A stretch of DNA of 40,165 nt from Candidatus Accumulibacter meliphilus (GTDB lineage Bacteria; Pseudomonadota; Gammaproteobacteria; Burkholderiales; Rhodocyclaceae): contig QPGA01000028.1 in assembly GCA_003332265.1 (NCBI GenBank), positions 4,109-44,273 on the forward strand, written 5' to 3'. The notes under the pieces were generated by a model, which searched no databases, was not told the origin of the DNA, and saw nothing but the letters and a program-made list of their open reading frames with translations. Position 1 is the first letter of the stretch, and every line of letters starts with the position of its first letter. Below, piece by piece: positions 32,136 through 40,165 of the stretch. The translations under genes were made by a program, and so were the position numbers.

Positions 32136-33655
32136 AAGTACGCGCACAAATCGGCATGGTGCTGAATCTCGACAAGTGCATCGGTTGCCATACCTGTTCA
32201 GTGACCTGCAAGAACGTGTGGACCAGCCGGCCCGGGGTCGAATACGCCTGGTTCAACAACGTCGAGACCAAACCCGGCATCGGTTATCCCAAGGAATGGG
32301 AAAACCAGGACAAGTGGAACGGCGGCTGGGTTCGCCAGGCCGACGGGTCCATCCAGCCGCGCCAGGGGGCCAAGTGGAAGCTGCTGATGCGCATCTTCGC
32401 CAACCCCAACCTGCCGGAGATCGACGACTACTACGAACCGTTTACCTTCGACTACGGTCACCTGCAGAATGCGCCGCAGATGAAGGCCACGCCAACGGCG
32501 CGGCCGCGCAGCCTGATCACCGGCAAGCAGATGGACAAGATCGTCTGGGGTCCGAACTGGGAAGAAATTCTTGGCGGCGAGTTCAGCAAGCGCTCGCAGG
32601 ACAGGAACTTCGACGACATCCAGAAGGACATCTACGGCCAGTTCGAGAACACCTTCATGATGTACCTGCCACGGCTGTGCGAGCACTGCCTGAATCCGGC
32701 GTGCGTGGCGAGCTGCCCCTCGGGCTCGATCTACAAGCGTGAGGAAGACGGCATTGTGCTGATCGACCAGGACAAATGCCGCGGCTGGCGGATGTGTATC
32801 AGCGGTTGCCCGTACAAGAAGATTTACTACAACTGGAAAAGCGGCAAAGCCGAAAAGTGCATCTTCTGCTATCCGCGCATCGAAGCCGGCCAGCCGACCG
32901 TCTGTTCCGAAACCTGCGTCGGCCGCATTCGCTACCTCGGCGTCCTGCTCTACGACGCCGACCGTATCGAGCGGGCGGCCAGTGTCGAGCACGATCGCGA
33001 CCTTTACCACGAGCAACTCAAGATCTTCCTCGACCCCAACGATCCGGCAGTGATCGCGCAGGCGGCAATCGACGGAATTCCCGACAAGTGGATGGAGGCG
33101 GCGCGCAACAGCCCGGTCTACAAGATGGCCGTGCAATGGAAAGTGGCGCTACCGTTGCACCCCGAGTACCGCACGCTGCCGATGGTCTGGTACGTGCCGC
33201 CGCTGTCACCGATCAGCGCCGCCGCGCATACCGGAGATCTCGGCGCGAACGGTGAAATACCCGACGTCAAGCAATTGCGCATCCCGGTCAAGTATCTGGC
33301 CAACCTGCTCACTGCCGGTGACACCCAGCCGGTGGTGCGCGCGCTCGAACGGATGCTGGCGATGCGTGCCTACCAGCGCGAGAAGCACGTCCACCAGCGG
33401 CTCAACAGCGCAGTCCTGAAACAGGTCGGCATCAGCCAGGCGGAAGTTGAGGAGATGTACCACGTGATGGCAATTGCCAACTACGAGGATCGTTTCGTGA
33501 TTCCCAGCACACACCGCGAATACGCCGAGAACACTTTCAACGTGCGTGGTGGATGCGGCTTCTCGTTCGGCAACGGCTGCTCGGAAGGGACTGGCGAGAC
33601 CAGCCTCTTCGGCAGCGAGAAGAAACGCACCATCCCCATCAAACTGGAGGTCTGA
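32132..33655 (+). CDS. narH: Respiratory nitrate reductase, beta subunit
   Basis: 507 residues (E. coli 512). Four Cys clusters for iron-sulfur centres: CIGCHTCSVTCKN near residue 16, CEHCLNPACVASCP, CRGWRMCISGCP (Trp replaces one Cys, as in the [3Fe-4S] centre of the family) and CIFCYPRIEAGQPTVCSETC. Carries electrons from NarI to NarG. All ligands are present. Confidence 0.97.
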   Translation: MKVRAQIGMVLNLDKCIGCHTCSVTCKNVWTSRPGVEYAWFNNVETKPGIGYPKEWENQDKWNGGWVRQADGSIQPRQGAKWKLLMRIFANPNLPEIDDYYEPFTFDYGHLQNAPQMKATPTARPRSLITGKQMDKIVWGPNWEEILGGEFSKRSQDRNFDDIQKDIYGQFENTFMMYLPRLCEHCLNPACVASCPSGSIYKREEDGIVLIDQDKCRGWRMCISGCPYKKIYYNWKSGKAEKCIFCYPRIEAGQPTVCSETCVGRIRYLGVLLYDADRIERAASVEHDRDLYHEQLKIFLDPNDPAVIAQAAIDGIPDKWMEAARNSPVYKMAVQWKVALPLHPEYRTLPMVWYVPPLSPISAAAHTGDLGANGEIPDVKQLRIPVKYLANLLTAGDTQPVVRALERMLAMRAYQREKHVHQRLNSAVLKQVGISQAEVEEMYHVMAIANYEDRFVIPSTHREYAENTFNVRGGCGFSFGNGCSEGTGETSLFGSEKKRTIPIKLEV

Positions 33656-33657
33656 TC

Positions 33658-34341
33658 ATGCCCAAACCCGTGTCAGCCTCGGGCAGCCTGCGCGTGCTCG
33701 CTGCCTTGCTGAGTTATCCCGACGCCAGCATGCGCGGCCATCTCGCCGAGATGCGTGCCATCCTGCGCGGTGAAGCAGCCGTGTCGGCGACGCGTCGCGC
33801 CGAACTCGAGGCCCTGATTGATGCTCTCGACGGCGGCGACCCCCTGCAGGTCGAAGCCGACTACGTCGAGCTTTTCGACCGTGGTCGCGGCACTTCGCTG
33901 CACCTCTTCGAGCATGTACATGGCGATTCGCGCGAGCGTGGCCCGGCGATGATCGACCTCGCGCAGACCTACGAAAAAGCCGGCCTGCTGCTCGCGCCGG
34001 GTGAACTGCCCGACTACCTGCCGGTCGTTATCGAGTTCACGTCCACGCAGCCGCCGCGCGAGGCACGTGCTTTTCTCGATGAGATGGCGCATATCCTGAA
34101 CGCCCTGTTCAATGCCCTGCAGCAACGCCGGAGTGGCTATGCCAGTGTCGTTGGTGCGCTGCTCGACCTGGCGGGCAGCAAGGCGCAGGCCGTCAACGTC
34201 GCAGCTGAGCAAGCGCTCGACGAGAGCTGGGAAGAGCCTCCCGTTTTCGCCGGTTGCTCGGCGCAGGGGCAGTCCAGTCCCGGCCAGCCGCAAGCGATAC
34301 ACCTTGTCCGCAAGAACCCCCAAACAGGAGCGGTCGCATGA
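33658..34341 (+). CDS. narJ: Nitrate reductase molybdenum cofactor assembly chaperone
   Basis: 227 residues, start at ATG 33658 with GGAGG upstream. LRVLAALLSYPDASMRGHLA and LFDRGRGTSLHLFEHVHGDS followed by RERG are the NarJ/TorD-like signatures. Binds apo-NarG and permits cofactor insertion and membrane attachment. Not part of the final enzyme. Coupled to narI by ATGA. Confidence 0.93.
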   Translation: MPKPVSASGSLRVLAALLSYPDASMRGHLAEMRAILRGEAAVSATRRAELEALIDALDGGDPLQVEADYVELFDRGRGTSLHLFEHVHGDSRERGPAMIDLAQTYEKAGLLLAPGELPDYLPVVIEFTSTQPPREARAFLDEMAHILNALFNALQQRRSGYASVVGALLDLAGSKAQAVNVAAEQALDESWEEPPVFAGCSAQGQSSPGQPQAIHLVRKNPQTGAVA

Positions 34342-35084
34342 ACGCCTTTCAGTCCTATCTGCACACTTTTTTCTTCGCCTATTACCCGTACATCTGTCTG
34401 ACGGTTTTTCTGATGGGCAGCCTGGCCCGCTTCGACCGCGACCAGTACACCTGGAAGAGCGACTCGTCGCAGATGCTGCGCACCGGCACGCTGCGCTGGG
34501 GCAGCAACCTGTTCCACGTCGGCATCCTGTTTCTCTTCCTTGGCCACGCCGTCGGCCTGCTCACGCCGCACTGGCTCTACGAGCCGTTCATCAGTGCCGC
34601 TAACAAGCAAGTGCTGGCCATGTCCGCGGGCGGGATAGCCGGCTTCTTCTGCTTCATCGGACTAAGCCTGCTGATTCATCGCCGCATGTCTGACGACCGC
34701 ATCCGGCTGACCAGCCATCGCACCGACCTGGCGATCCTGATCATCCTCTGGGTGCAGCTGACGCTCGGCCTGATTACCCTGCCCTTCTCCTTCTCCCATG
34801 CCGATGGCAGCGTCATGCTGCTTCTCGCCGACTGGGCGCAGGGCGTATTCACTTTCCGCGTCGGCGACGCGGCCGGTCTGGTCGGAGTTGCCTGGCCGTA
34901 CAAGGTGCACCTGGTGCTCGGCATGACCATCTTCCTGCTCTTCCCGTTCAGCCGTCTGGTGCATGTGTGGAGCGGTTTCGCCACGCTTGCCTACGCCTTT
35001 CGTCCGCATCAGATGGTGCGCAGCCGCCGGCTCAATCTGCCCGCCGGGTACGACCAGCCGCGCCAGCCCGGCACCGGTTTCTGA
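34338..35084 (+). CDS. narI: Respiratory nitrate reductase, gamma subunit (cytochrome b)
   Basis: 248 residues with five hydrophobic segments. The four haem ligands are visible: His60 and His70 (LFHVGILFLFLGHAVG), and His191 and His209 (VHLVLGMTIF, LVHVWSG). The 10- and 18-residue spacings equal those of E. coli NarI. Oxidises quinol and anchors NarGH to the inner membrane. Confidence 0.96.
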   Translation: MNAFQSYLHTFFFAYYPYICLTVFLMGSLARFDRDQYTWKSDSSQMLRTGTLRWGSNLFHVGILFLFLGHAVGLLTPHWLYEPFISAANKQVLAMSAGGIAGFFCFIGLSLLIHRRMSDDRIRLTSHRTDLAILIILWVQLTLGLITLPFSFSHADGSVMLLLADWAQGVFTFRVGDAAGLVGVAWPYKVHLVLGMTIFLLFPFSRLVHVWSGFATLAYAFRPHQMVRSRRLNLPAGYDQPRQPGTGF

Positions 35085-35105
35085 AACACTCGCGAAGGGT
35101 TTGGC

Positions 35106-35894
35106 ATGACTACAAAGACGACGATTGATGGCCAAGTGGCGCGGATCAACGGTGTCGCCCTGAACGCCGCTGGCGAAACACCGAGCGCCGAGGAATTGCG
35201 TCAACGCGCATGCACCGAGTTGCTGCGTCAGGCGGCACAGGCGGCCGGCATGCTCGCCGCCAGTGACGCCCCTTCGGGCGACGGGGTGATCAGCGAGGCG
35301 GCATCAGTCGCCATCGAGCTGCTGCTCGAGCGTGAGCTTGACTCGCCCGAACCGTCGGAAGAAGCCTGTCGTCGCCACCATGCCGCACACGAAGCCGCCT
35401 ACAGTACCGGCGAACGCGTGCGGGCGCGGCACATCCTGTTTGCCGTGACGCCGGGAGTCGACGTGGTCGCCCTGCGCAAGCGGGCGGAAACGATCCTGCT
35501 CGACGTGCGCTGCCACGATGGCCAGGCGGCCGAGGGCTTTGCCGACGCCGCGCGGCAGTGGTCGAATTGTCCCAGCGGCGCCGAGGGCGGCGATCTCGGC
35601 TGGCTCGTCGCCGGCGATTGCGCACCCGAGTTTGCGCGCGAACTTTTCGCGCAGATCGGCGTCGGCGTGCTCCCCTTGCTGGTGCACAGCCGCTTCGGTC
35701 TGCACGTCGTCGAGGTTCAGGAGCGCGAAGCGGGTGTCGCGCAGCCCTTCGAGGCGGTCCGCGGCGCGGTTGCCAATTCGCTGCGCCAACAGGCCTTCGT
35801 CACCGCATTGCGCCAATATCTGCGCCTGCTGGCCGGTGCGGCGACCGTCGACGGTGTAGACCTCGACGCTGCCGATACGCCTTTACTGCAGTAA
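35106..35894 (+). CDS. PpiC-type peptidyl-prolyl isomerase of the nar operon
   Basis: 262 residues. A helical N-terminal half is followed by a parvulin domain (about 100-215: RARHILFAVTPGV, SGAEGGDLGWL, HSRFGLHVVEV). NifM-like layout. It lies 21 bases after narI with an AGGG site, so it is probably co-transcribed. No signal peptide is obvious, which suggests a cytoplasmic role, perhaps in folding NarGHI. That role is inferred only from position. Confidence 0.85.
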   Translation: MTTKTTIDGQVARINGVALNAAGETPSAEELRQRACTELLRQAAQAAGMLAASDAPSGDGVISEAASVAIELLLERELDSPEPSEEACRRHHAAHEAAYSTGERVRARHILFAVTPGVDVVALRKRAETILLDVRCHDGQAAEGFADAARQWSNCPSGAEGGDLGWLVAGDCAPEFARELFAQIGVGVLPLLVHSRFGLHVVEVQEREAGVAQPFEAVRGAVANSLRQQAFVTALRQYLRLLAGAATVDGVDLDAADTPLLQ

Positions 35895-35996
35895 CGCCTA
35901 CTTTCGCCGAGGTTTCCGCTGCCAGCCGCGGGGCAACAAGCCCCAGCCAGCAGCCTCGCCAACTGCCGCCGCTGCGCCAGGGCCGCCGACGCGCCG

Positions 35997-36621
35997 CCTG
36001 AATTCCTCTTCGCCACCCTGCCCGTCCTTCGCCTGCTCGGCATCCGCGCGCTGCTGCCGAAGGCCCTGGAGCGCCGCCTGCGACCACGCCTGTTGCTGCA
36101 GATCACAGTTCAGGCAGGCCAGGCTGCTGGCGGTGGCCTTCTCAACGCCGACGATGTTTTCGGTTTCGACTGGCGGGTGGCGGTCGGCGACCAGCTGCTC
36201 AGCCGCGAGGATTTCGAGGACCTGGTTCGCGAGACCACCGGCGTGATCCGGTTCAAGGCTGGCTACGTCTATCTCGACCCGCGCGAGATCGAGCGCCTGC
36301 GCGCCCAGCTGGAGCAGCCGCCGTGATGCGCTCGTCGAGCGCTTCCAGAACGATCGCACGGAGCAGGTTTTCCTGCTCTCGCTGAAGGCTGGCGGCACCG
36401 GGCTCAAGCTCACCGCCGCTTCGAGCGTCATTCAAAACGACCGGTGGTGGAACCCGGCGGTGGAGGCACACGCCACCGACCGCGCCTACCGCATCGGCCA
36501 GCAGCAGAATGTGCAGGTACATCGACTGATCAAACGTGCCACTTTCGAGAAACGCATCAACGACATGATCGACGCCAAGCGCGAGCTGGCCGAACTGGCG
36601 GCGCTGTTCTGCCTGCGTTGA
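35997..36621 (+). pseudogene. SNF2-family helicase with internal deletion
   Basis: The left part (about 35997-36326) reads PPEFLFATLPVLRLLGIRAL, then GFDWRVAVGDQLLSREDFED, the helicase-associated region before the motor. At 36322-36326 the frame shifts directly into the last part of the helicase: FLLSLKAGGTGLKLTAASSV, DRWWNPAVEAHATDRAYRIG (motifs V and VI), ending LFCLR. The ATP-binding Walker motifs and most of the motor are deleted. No plausible start is visible either. Clearly dead. Confidence 0.8.
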
Positions 36622-36736
36622 GAGCGGCCAGCGAGCGGAAGCGAGGCAAAGCAGGCGCAGGCACAGCAGCGCCACACACGAGGTAACATGAACGCAGCGC
36701 TCGGCGCACTCGGCTGACAAGAGGAAGACAAAAACG

Positions 36737-38410
36737 ATGCTCATCTGGCTGCGCAACTATCGACGCGACTTGCTGGCTGGCGATATCGGCGCCGGCATCA
36801 TCGTCACCCTGATGATGATTCCGCAAAGCATGGCCTACGCCCTAGTCGCCGGCCTGCCGCCGGTCACCGGGCTCTACGCCAGCATCCTGCCACCCGTCGC
36901 CTATGCCCTGTTCGGCAGCAGCATGGTGCAGTCGGTGGGGCCAATGGCCATCACCTCGCTGATGATCGGCACTTCGCTGGCAACCCTGGCACCGCAGGGA
37001 TCGGCGCTGAGCATGGTGCTCGCCGGCCAGATGGCGCTGATCGCCGGCGCGATCCTTTTTCTCAGCGGCGTTTTCCGCTTCGGTTTCGTCGCCGGCTTTC
37101 TCAGTCGCCCGGTGATGAGCGGTTTCACCACCGGCGCCGCGCTGTTGATCGCCAGCGGTCAGCTCGGACCGCTGCTGGGCGGACCACTGGCGAACGGCCA
37201 TCTGCCGAGCACGATCATCGGACTGGCTTCGCTGCTTGCCCTGTGGCTGGCGAAGACCTACCTGGCACGCGCCCTGGCCGCTCTTGGCGCCTCCGGAAAA
37301 GTAGCGGAAATGCTCACCAAACTGGCGCCGGTGGTGGTTCTGATCGCGGCGACAGCCGCCGTCGCCGTGCTCGACCTGGCAGCGGCCGGGGTCAAGGTTG
37401 TCGGCGAAATTCCAGCCGGCCTGCCGGCTCTCGCGCTGGCCGTGTCGGCAGAACATTGGCAGCCCTTGCTGATGCCCTCGCTGCTGATCGCCTTCATGAT
37501 CTTTCTGTCCAGCCAGTCGGCCGCGCAATCGCTGGCCCACCGGCGCGGCGAGCGCATCGTCAGCAACCGCGAGCTGCTCGGACTCGGCGCCGCCAATCTG
37601 GCCAGCGCGGTGTCGGGCGGCTTCGCGGTCACCGGCAGCATTTCACGCTCGGCAGTGAATTACGCCGCCGGCGCCAACACGCCGCTGGCCAGCGTCATCT
37701 CGGCCGGCCTGATCGTCCTGGCGCTGCTCGTGCCGACCACCTGGATATCCTGGTTGCCACTGCCGGCGCTGGCGGCGACGATCATTCTCGCCGTCCTCGG
37801 GATGATCGATTTCGCCACCTTGCGGGACGCCTGGCGCCATGACCGCAGCGACGCCGCCGCGCTCCTGGCGACCACCGCCGGCGTCCTGGTATTCGGCGTC
37901 GAGCAGGGAGTCATTCTCGGCGTCGTCCTGTCGCTGGCGACGGTCATCTGGCGCGCCAGCCGACCGCACATCGCGGTCATCGGCCGCATTCCCGGCAGCG
38001 AGCACTTCCGCAACATCAAACGACATCAGGTCGAGACCCTGCCCGAAGTGCTGATGCTGCGCATCGACGCCGACCTCTTTTTCGGCAATGTCGATGCCAT
38101 CGTCGACCACCTCGAACAACTGCTCAAGGAGCGGACGGCAAACGGGCAAACGACGCGTGACGTGCTGCTGGTGATGTCGGCGGTGAGCAGCATCGATACC
38201 ACCGGCCTCTATCTTCTCAACGAGATCAACCGCAGCCTGCTGGGGCAGTCCATCAAGCTGCATCTGAGCGAAGTCAAGGGGCCAGTCATGGACCGCCTGC
38301 AGCGCAGCGAGCTGCTCAAACAGGGACTCGGCGGGCAGGTATTTCTGAGTACCGCCGAAGCCTTCAGCTACCTCACCGAGCAGGCTGCGCAGGAAACCTG
38401 GTCCATTTGA
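36737..38410 (+). CDS. SulP-family anion transporter with STAS domain
   Basis: 557 residues. GDIGAGIIVTLMMIPQSMAY and GLPPVTGLYASILPPVAYAL are the SulP signature at the N-terminus. Ten or more membrane segments follow to about residue 410. The C-terminal STAS domain covers about 430-545 (VLMLRIDADLFFGNVDAIVD, DVLLVMSAVSSIDTTGLYLL). Substrate could be sulfate, bicarbonate or another anion; the sequence does not decide. GAGGAAGA ribosome site. Confidence 0.92.
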   Translation: MLIWLRNYRRDLLAGDIGAGIIVTLMMIPQSMAYALVAGLPPVTGLYASILPPVAYALFGSSMVQSVGPMAITSLMIGTSLATLAPQGSALSMVLAGQMALIAGAILFLSGVFRFGFVAGFLSRPVMSGFTTGAALLIASGQLGPLLGGPLANGHLPSTIIGLASLLALWLAKTYLARALAALGASGKVAEMLTKLAPVVVLIAATAAVAVLDLAAAGVKVVGEIPAGLPALALAVSAEHWQPLLMPSLLIAFMIFLSSQSAAQSLAHRRGERIVSNRELLGLGAANLASAVSGGFAVTGSISRSAVNYAAGANTPLASVISAGLIVLALLVPTTWISWLPLPALAATIILAVLGMIDFATLRDAWRHDRSDAAALLATTAGVLVFGVEQGVILGVVLSLATVIWRASRPHIAVIGRIPGSEHFRNIKRHQVETLPEVLMLRIDADLFFGNVDAIVDHLEQLLKERTANGQTTRDVLLVMSAVSSIDTTGLYLLNEINRSLLGQSIKLHLSEVKGPVMDRLQRSELLKQGLGGQVFLSTAEAFSYLTEQAAQETWSI

Positions 38411-38495
38411 GAGGATTTAGCTGGCGGGTAGCGACGGTCACCCCTCCGCCCGCCTTCACGAAGCCGACGATGTCGTCTGCAAGGAGATTGCGGAC

Positions 38496-38738
38496 ATGAT
38501 CCGGCAGCGCAAAGCCATTTTCCCGCTGCTCGTCGAAAGTGCCCGCCTGTCGGAGGCGGCGGAACTTCCGAAAGAGCTGCGCGCGCTCCTGCGCTTCCAG
38601 GCAACGATGATCGACAACCCCGGCTGGAGAGCGACGATGCAGTTGCTGATCCGCGAAAACGAAGCGGTCATTCGTCAGCAGCGGAACGCTGGCGACAAGC
38701 GGGCGGGTGGAACGAGCGGTTCAAGCGTGGAGCCGTGA
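38496..38738 (+). CDS. Hypothetical protein, probably a gene fragment
   Basis: 80 residues, helical and charged (FPLLVESARLSEAAELPKEL, LLIRENEAVIRQQ). The frame is open upstream to about 38420. GGAG lies about nine bases before the ATG. I do not recognise it. It has the look of a C-terminal piece of a larger helical protein left in a debris region. Confidence 0.35.
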   Translation: MIRQRKAIFPLLVESARLSEAAELPKELRALLRFQATMIDNPGWRATMQLLIRENEAVIRQQRNAGDKRAGGTSGSSVEP

Positions 38739-38952
38739 AAACGCCTCACCCGCCCCCGGAGAGCGCGAGCATCTGTCCGGCCGTGCACGGCCGGTAATCG
38801 CAGCCGCTCCAGCCGGGCCACTTCGGCGATCCCCAACGAAGCCCTGTACGATGCCGATACCCTGGGGCTGGCCGGAGGCCCTGCGCAACCCTTGTGCTCC
38901 CGACCGACGCGGCTCAGGTCTTTGTTTTTGCCAACGGTCTGGAATGGTAAAG

Positions 38953-39084
38953 TCAAAAAGAAAGACCTGCCCCGGCGTGTGACCCTTCCGCGTAGCCCGC
39001 GCTGCGAAGGTCTTCCAGAAAAGCTTCAATGTGGGAAGCAGGCAGCCCCAGTGGCATACCGCCTTCCAATCCATCTGTCGTCAT
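38953..39084 (-). pseudogene. N-terminal scrap resembling a tyrosine recombinase
   Basis: 43 residues from ATG 39084 with GGAGAG upstream. GLPASHIEAFLEDLRSAGYA resembles the SAM-like N-terminal domain of phage-type integrases (helix then hydrophobic pattern). The frame then ends in AGAGLSF. Resemblance is from memory and weak. Confidence 0.3.
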
Positions 39085-39684
39085 GTGATCTCTCCTTGTC
39101 TGGCATCATTGCCAGCCTCAGGAGATCTCACGGATTATGCCGTGTCAGCAACCCAACGAACCTTGCTGCGAGCGCGCCTGATCCCACCTGCGCGGCATAA
39201 TCCGGTAGTCGGCATAACCTTTGTCATGCCGCGCGCGGCATGACCCAAGTTGCTACCGGCCGGAGCGAAAGTTGCCGGACGGGATTCGCACCCGCTGAAA
39301 GACCGCGCCTTAGCACGGCGCACGCAGCACTACACTACGGGACACCATGAACATCGCCGAACTTGCTCGCTGGCTGGACTGCAATTACAAGAGTTTGCGC
39401 CATGCTGGCAGGTGATGGCGCTTGATATAGGCCTGTCAAAGGTATATATCTCGATACAGCCCTGAAGCATGACCCAGCCGAATCGGGCCCGTTTGCCGGT
39501 AACGCCCGCTTTTGCGGTCGAGGCGGTCAGATTGCGGTTGGCTGGCGACGAAGGACGGGGGGGATGGAGTCAGTCAGGAGGATGTCGAAAGGTTTTTTGG
39601 ACGGCGGGACGATCGCTAGGCGAGCCTTTCCGGACGCGGCGTACGCCGTGCTTGAGAGGATGTTTCGGTGACGCCTGAGTGAGC
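39085..39684. other. Gene-poor stretch before the transposase
   Basis: About 600 bases with no supported gene. A 22-residue frame starting at 39349 (MNIAELARWLDCNYKSLRHA) may be another scrap. It holds the palindrome listed at 39223-39244. The left end of the insertion sequence must lie here, but I cannot place its terminal repeat. Confidence 0.4.
39223..39244. repeat. Perfect 22-base palindrome
   Basis: GTCATGCCGC meets its exact complement around a GC centre. GGCATAATCC and its inverse also occur nearby (39135-39145 and 39193-39202). No T-run follows. Likely an extragenic palindrome. Confidence 0.6.
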
Positions 39685-39691
39685 TCACTCA
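39676..39691. repeat. Perfect 16-base palindrome at the transposase stop
   Basis: TGAGTGAGCTCACTCA overlaps the stop codon of the transposase. It could serve the element end or transcription end; no T-run. Confidence 0.55.
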
Positions 39692-40165
39692 AGTTGAAGC
39701 AGGAATGGCTCGGCGAGGAGCACTCGAATGCGTGCTGGGTCGAGCCAGGGGGCGGCGCAGGAGCTTCGGATGAAGGCGATGGCACCGCGCACGCCGAGTT
39801 GCTGATAGAGGTCGCGTAGCTGTCGAGTAAAGCGCGCCAGGGTATTGAAGACATGCGCCAGGCGCATCAGGAGGTGATAGCCCTGCATGGCATTCCAGTC
39901 CAGAGCAAAGGCATGCTCGTAGTGGTGGCCCTGATGCTTCTCGACCAGGAAGCCCGCTTTGATGCCCCAGCGCTGGCGGGCGCCGAGATTGCAGCGCTCA
40001 TGGACATTGTTTTGGCTGTAGAGTCCGTCGAGCAGGAGCACAATCCGCAAGCGGGGGAAGCAGGTCTTGAGGCGCTCGCTCAAGCGCGCAAAGGCGCGCA
40101 GTTCGCAATCCTGCTTGTGCGCCTCGGGTTCGCCCAGGGCCTGTTCGAGGAACTCGCTGAGCAGC
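39685..40165 (-). CDS. DDE transposase, C-terminal part, 5' end outside window
   Basis: 160 codons open to the right edge. RLRIVLLLDGLYSQNNV holds a probable catalytic Asp strand. FALDWNAMQGYHLLMRLAHV and the terminal IRVLLAEPFLLQLE match from memory the C-terminal part of a DDE transposase group in this kind of bacterium. The IS family cannot be fixed without the missing half and the terminal inverted repeats. It marks the right flank as a mobile-element zone. Confidence 0.75.
   Translation of the reverse strand, partial: LLSEFLEQALGEPEAHKQDCELRAFARLSERLKTCFPRLRIVLLLDGLYSQNNVHERCNLGARQRWGIKAGFLVEKHQGHHYEHAFALDWNAMQGYHLLMRLAHVFNTLARFTRQLRDLYQQLGVRGAIAFIRSSCAAPWLDPARIRVLLAEPFLLQLE

Noticed and set aside
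39270-39345. tRNA-like T-arm (GGGATTCGCACCC)
   Set aside because: The loop does not match the TTCGA consensus, and I could not build acceptor and anticodon arms around it.

Overview
The window is GC-rich bacterial chromosome. Gene families and order (recCBD, narK-narK-narGHJI plus a PpiC-type isomerase, SulP transporter, many toxin-antitoxin genes, FGE-type variable proteins) suggest a betaproteobacterium close to Rhodocyclales / 'Candidatus Accumulibacter'. That assignment is inference from gene content and style; no marker gene is present.

Layout. 1-2349 (minus): 5' part of a large secreted FecR/DUF6600-like protein with Gln/Pro/Val repeats, running off the left edge. 2785-3437: vapBC module. 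3464-13322 (minus): recC-recB-recD with 4-base overlaps. 13559-13860: orphan ParD-like antitoxin with a 12-residue stub where its toxin should be. 14137-19932: translationally coupled row TIR protein - MoxR AAA+ ATPase - 997-aa protein with a C-terminal FGE-sulfatase/C-type-lectin-fold domain - truncated DGR accessory gene. 20050-20175: template repeat (TR). 20318-21235: second FGE protein. 21336-21547: displaced, frameshifted copy of the recC 5' end. 21666-22470: HigA-like fragment and a ParDE module. 22662-23324: third, truncated FGE gene plus a second truncated accessory gene. 23383-24801: sodium:alanine symporter. 25140-35894: FNR-box-driven nitrate respiration operon. 35997-36621: deleted SNF2 helicase. 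36737-38410: SulP transporter. 38411-40165: gene debris and a transposase running off the right edge.

The main discovery is a diversity-generating retroelement (DGR) arrangement tied to a conflict (immune-like) system. A 126-base TR at 20050-20175 matches variable repeats at the ends of the two FGE genes (VR1 19212-19337, VR2 21012-21137). Of 39 substitutions relative to the TR, 37 fall on TR adenines, the signature of adenine-mutagenic retrohoming. A third partial VR (22666-22731) sits in a truncated gene. No reverse transcriptase lies in the window, and both accessory genes are cut before their HRDC domain, so the cassette is either served in trans or relic. VR1 sits in the putative sensor of a TIR + MoxR system, so the recognition surface of a defence or cell-suicide system appears to be (or to have been) hypermutated.

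The island from the ParD gene to FGE2 is bracketed by direct repeats of the recC 5' end (13190-13401 and 21336-21547), which suggests how it was inserted or duplicated.
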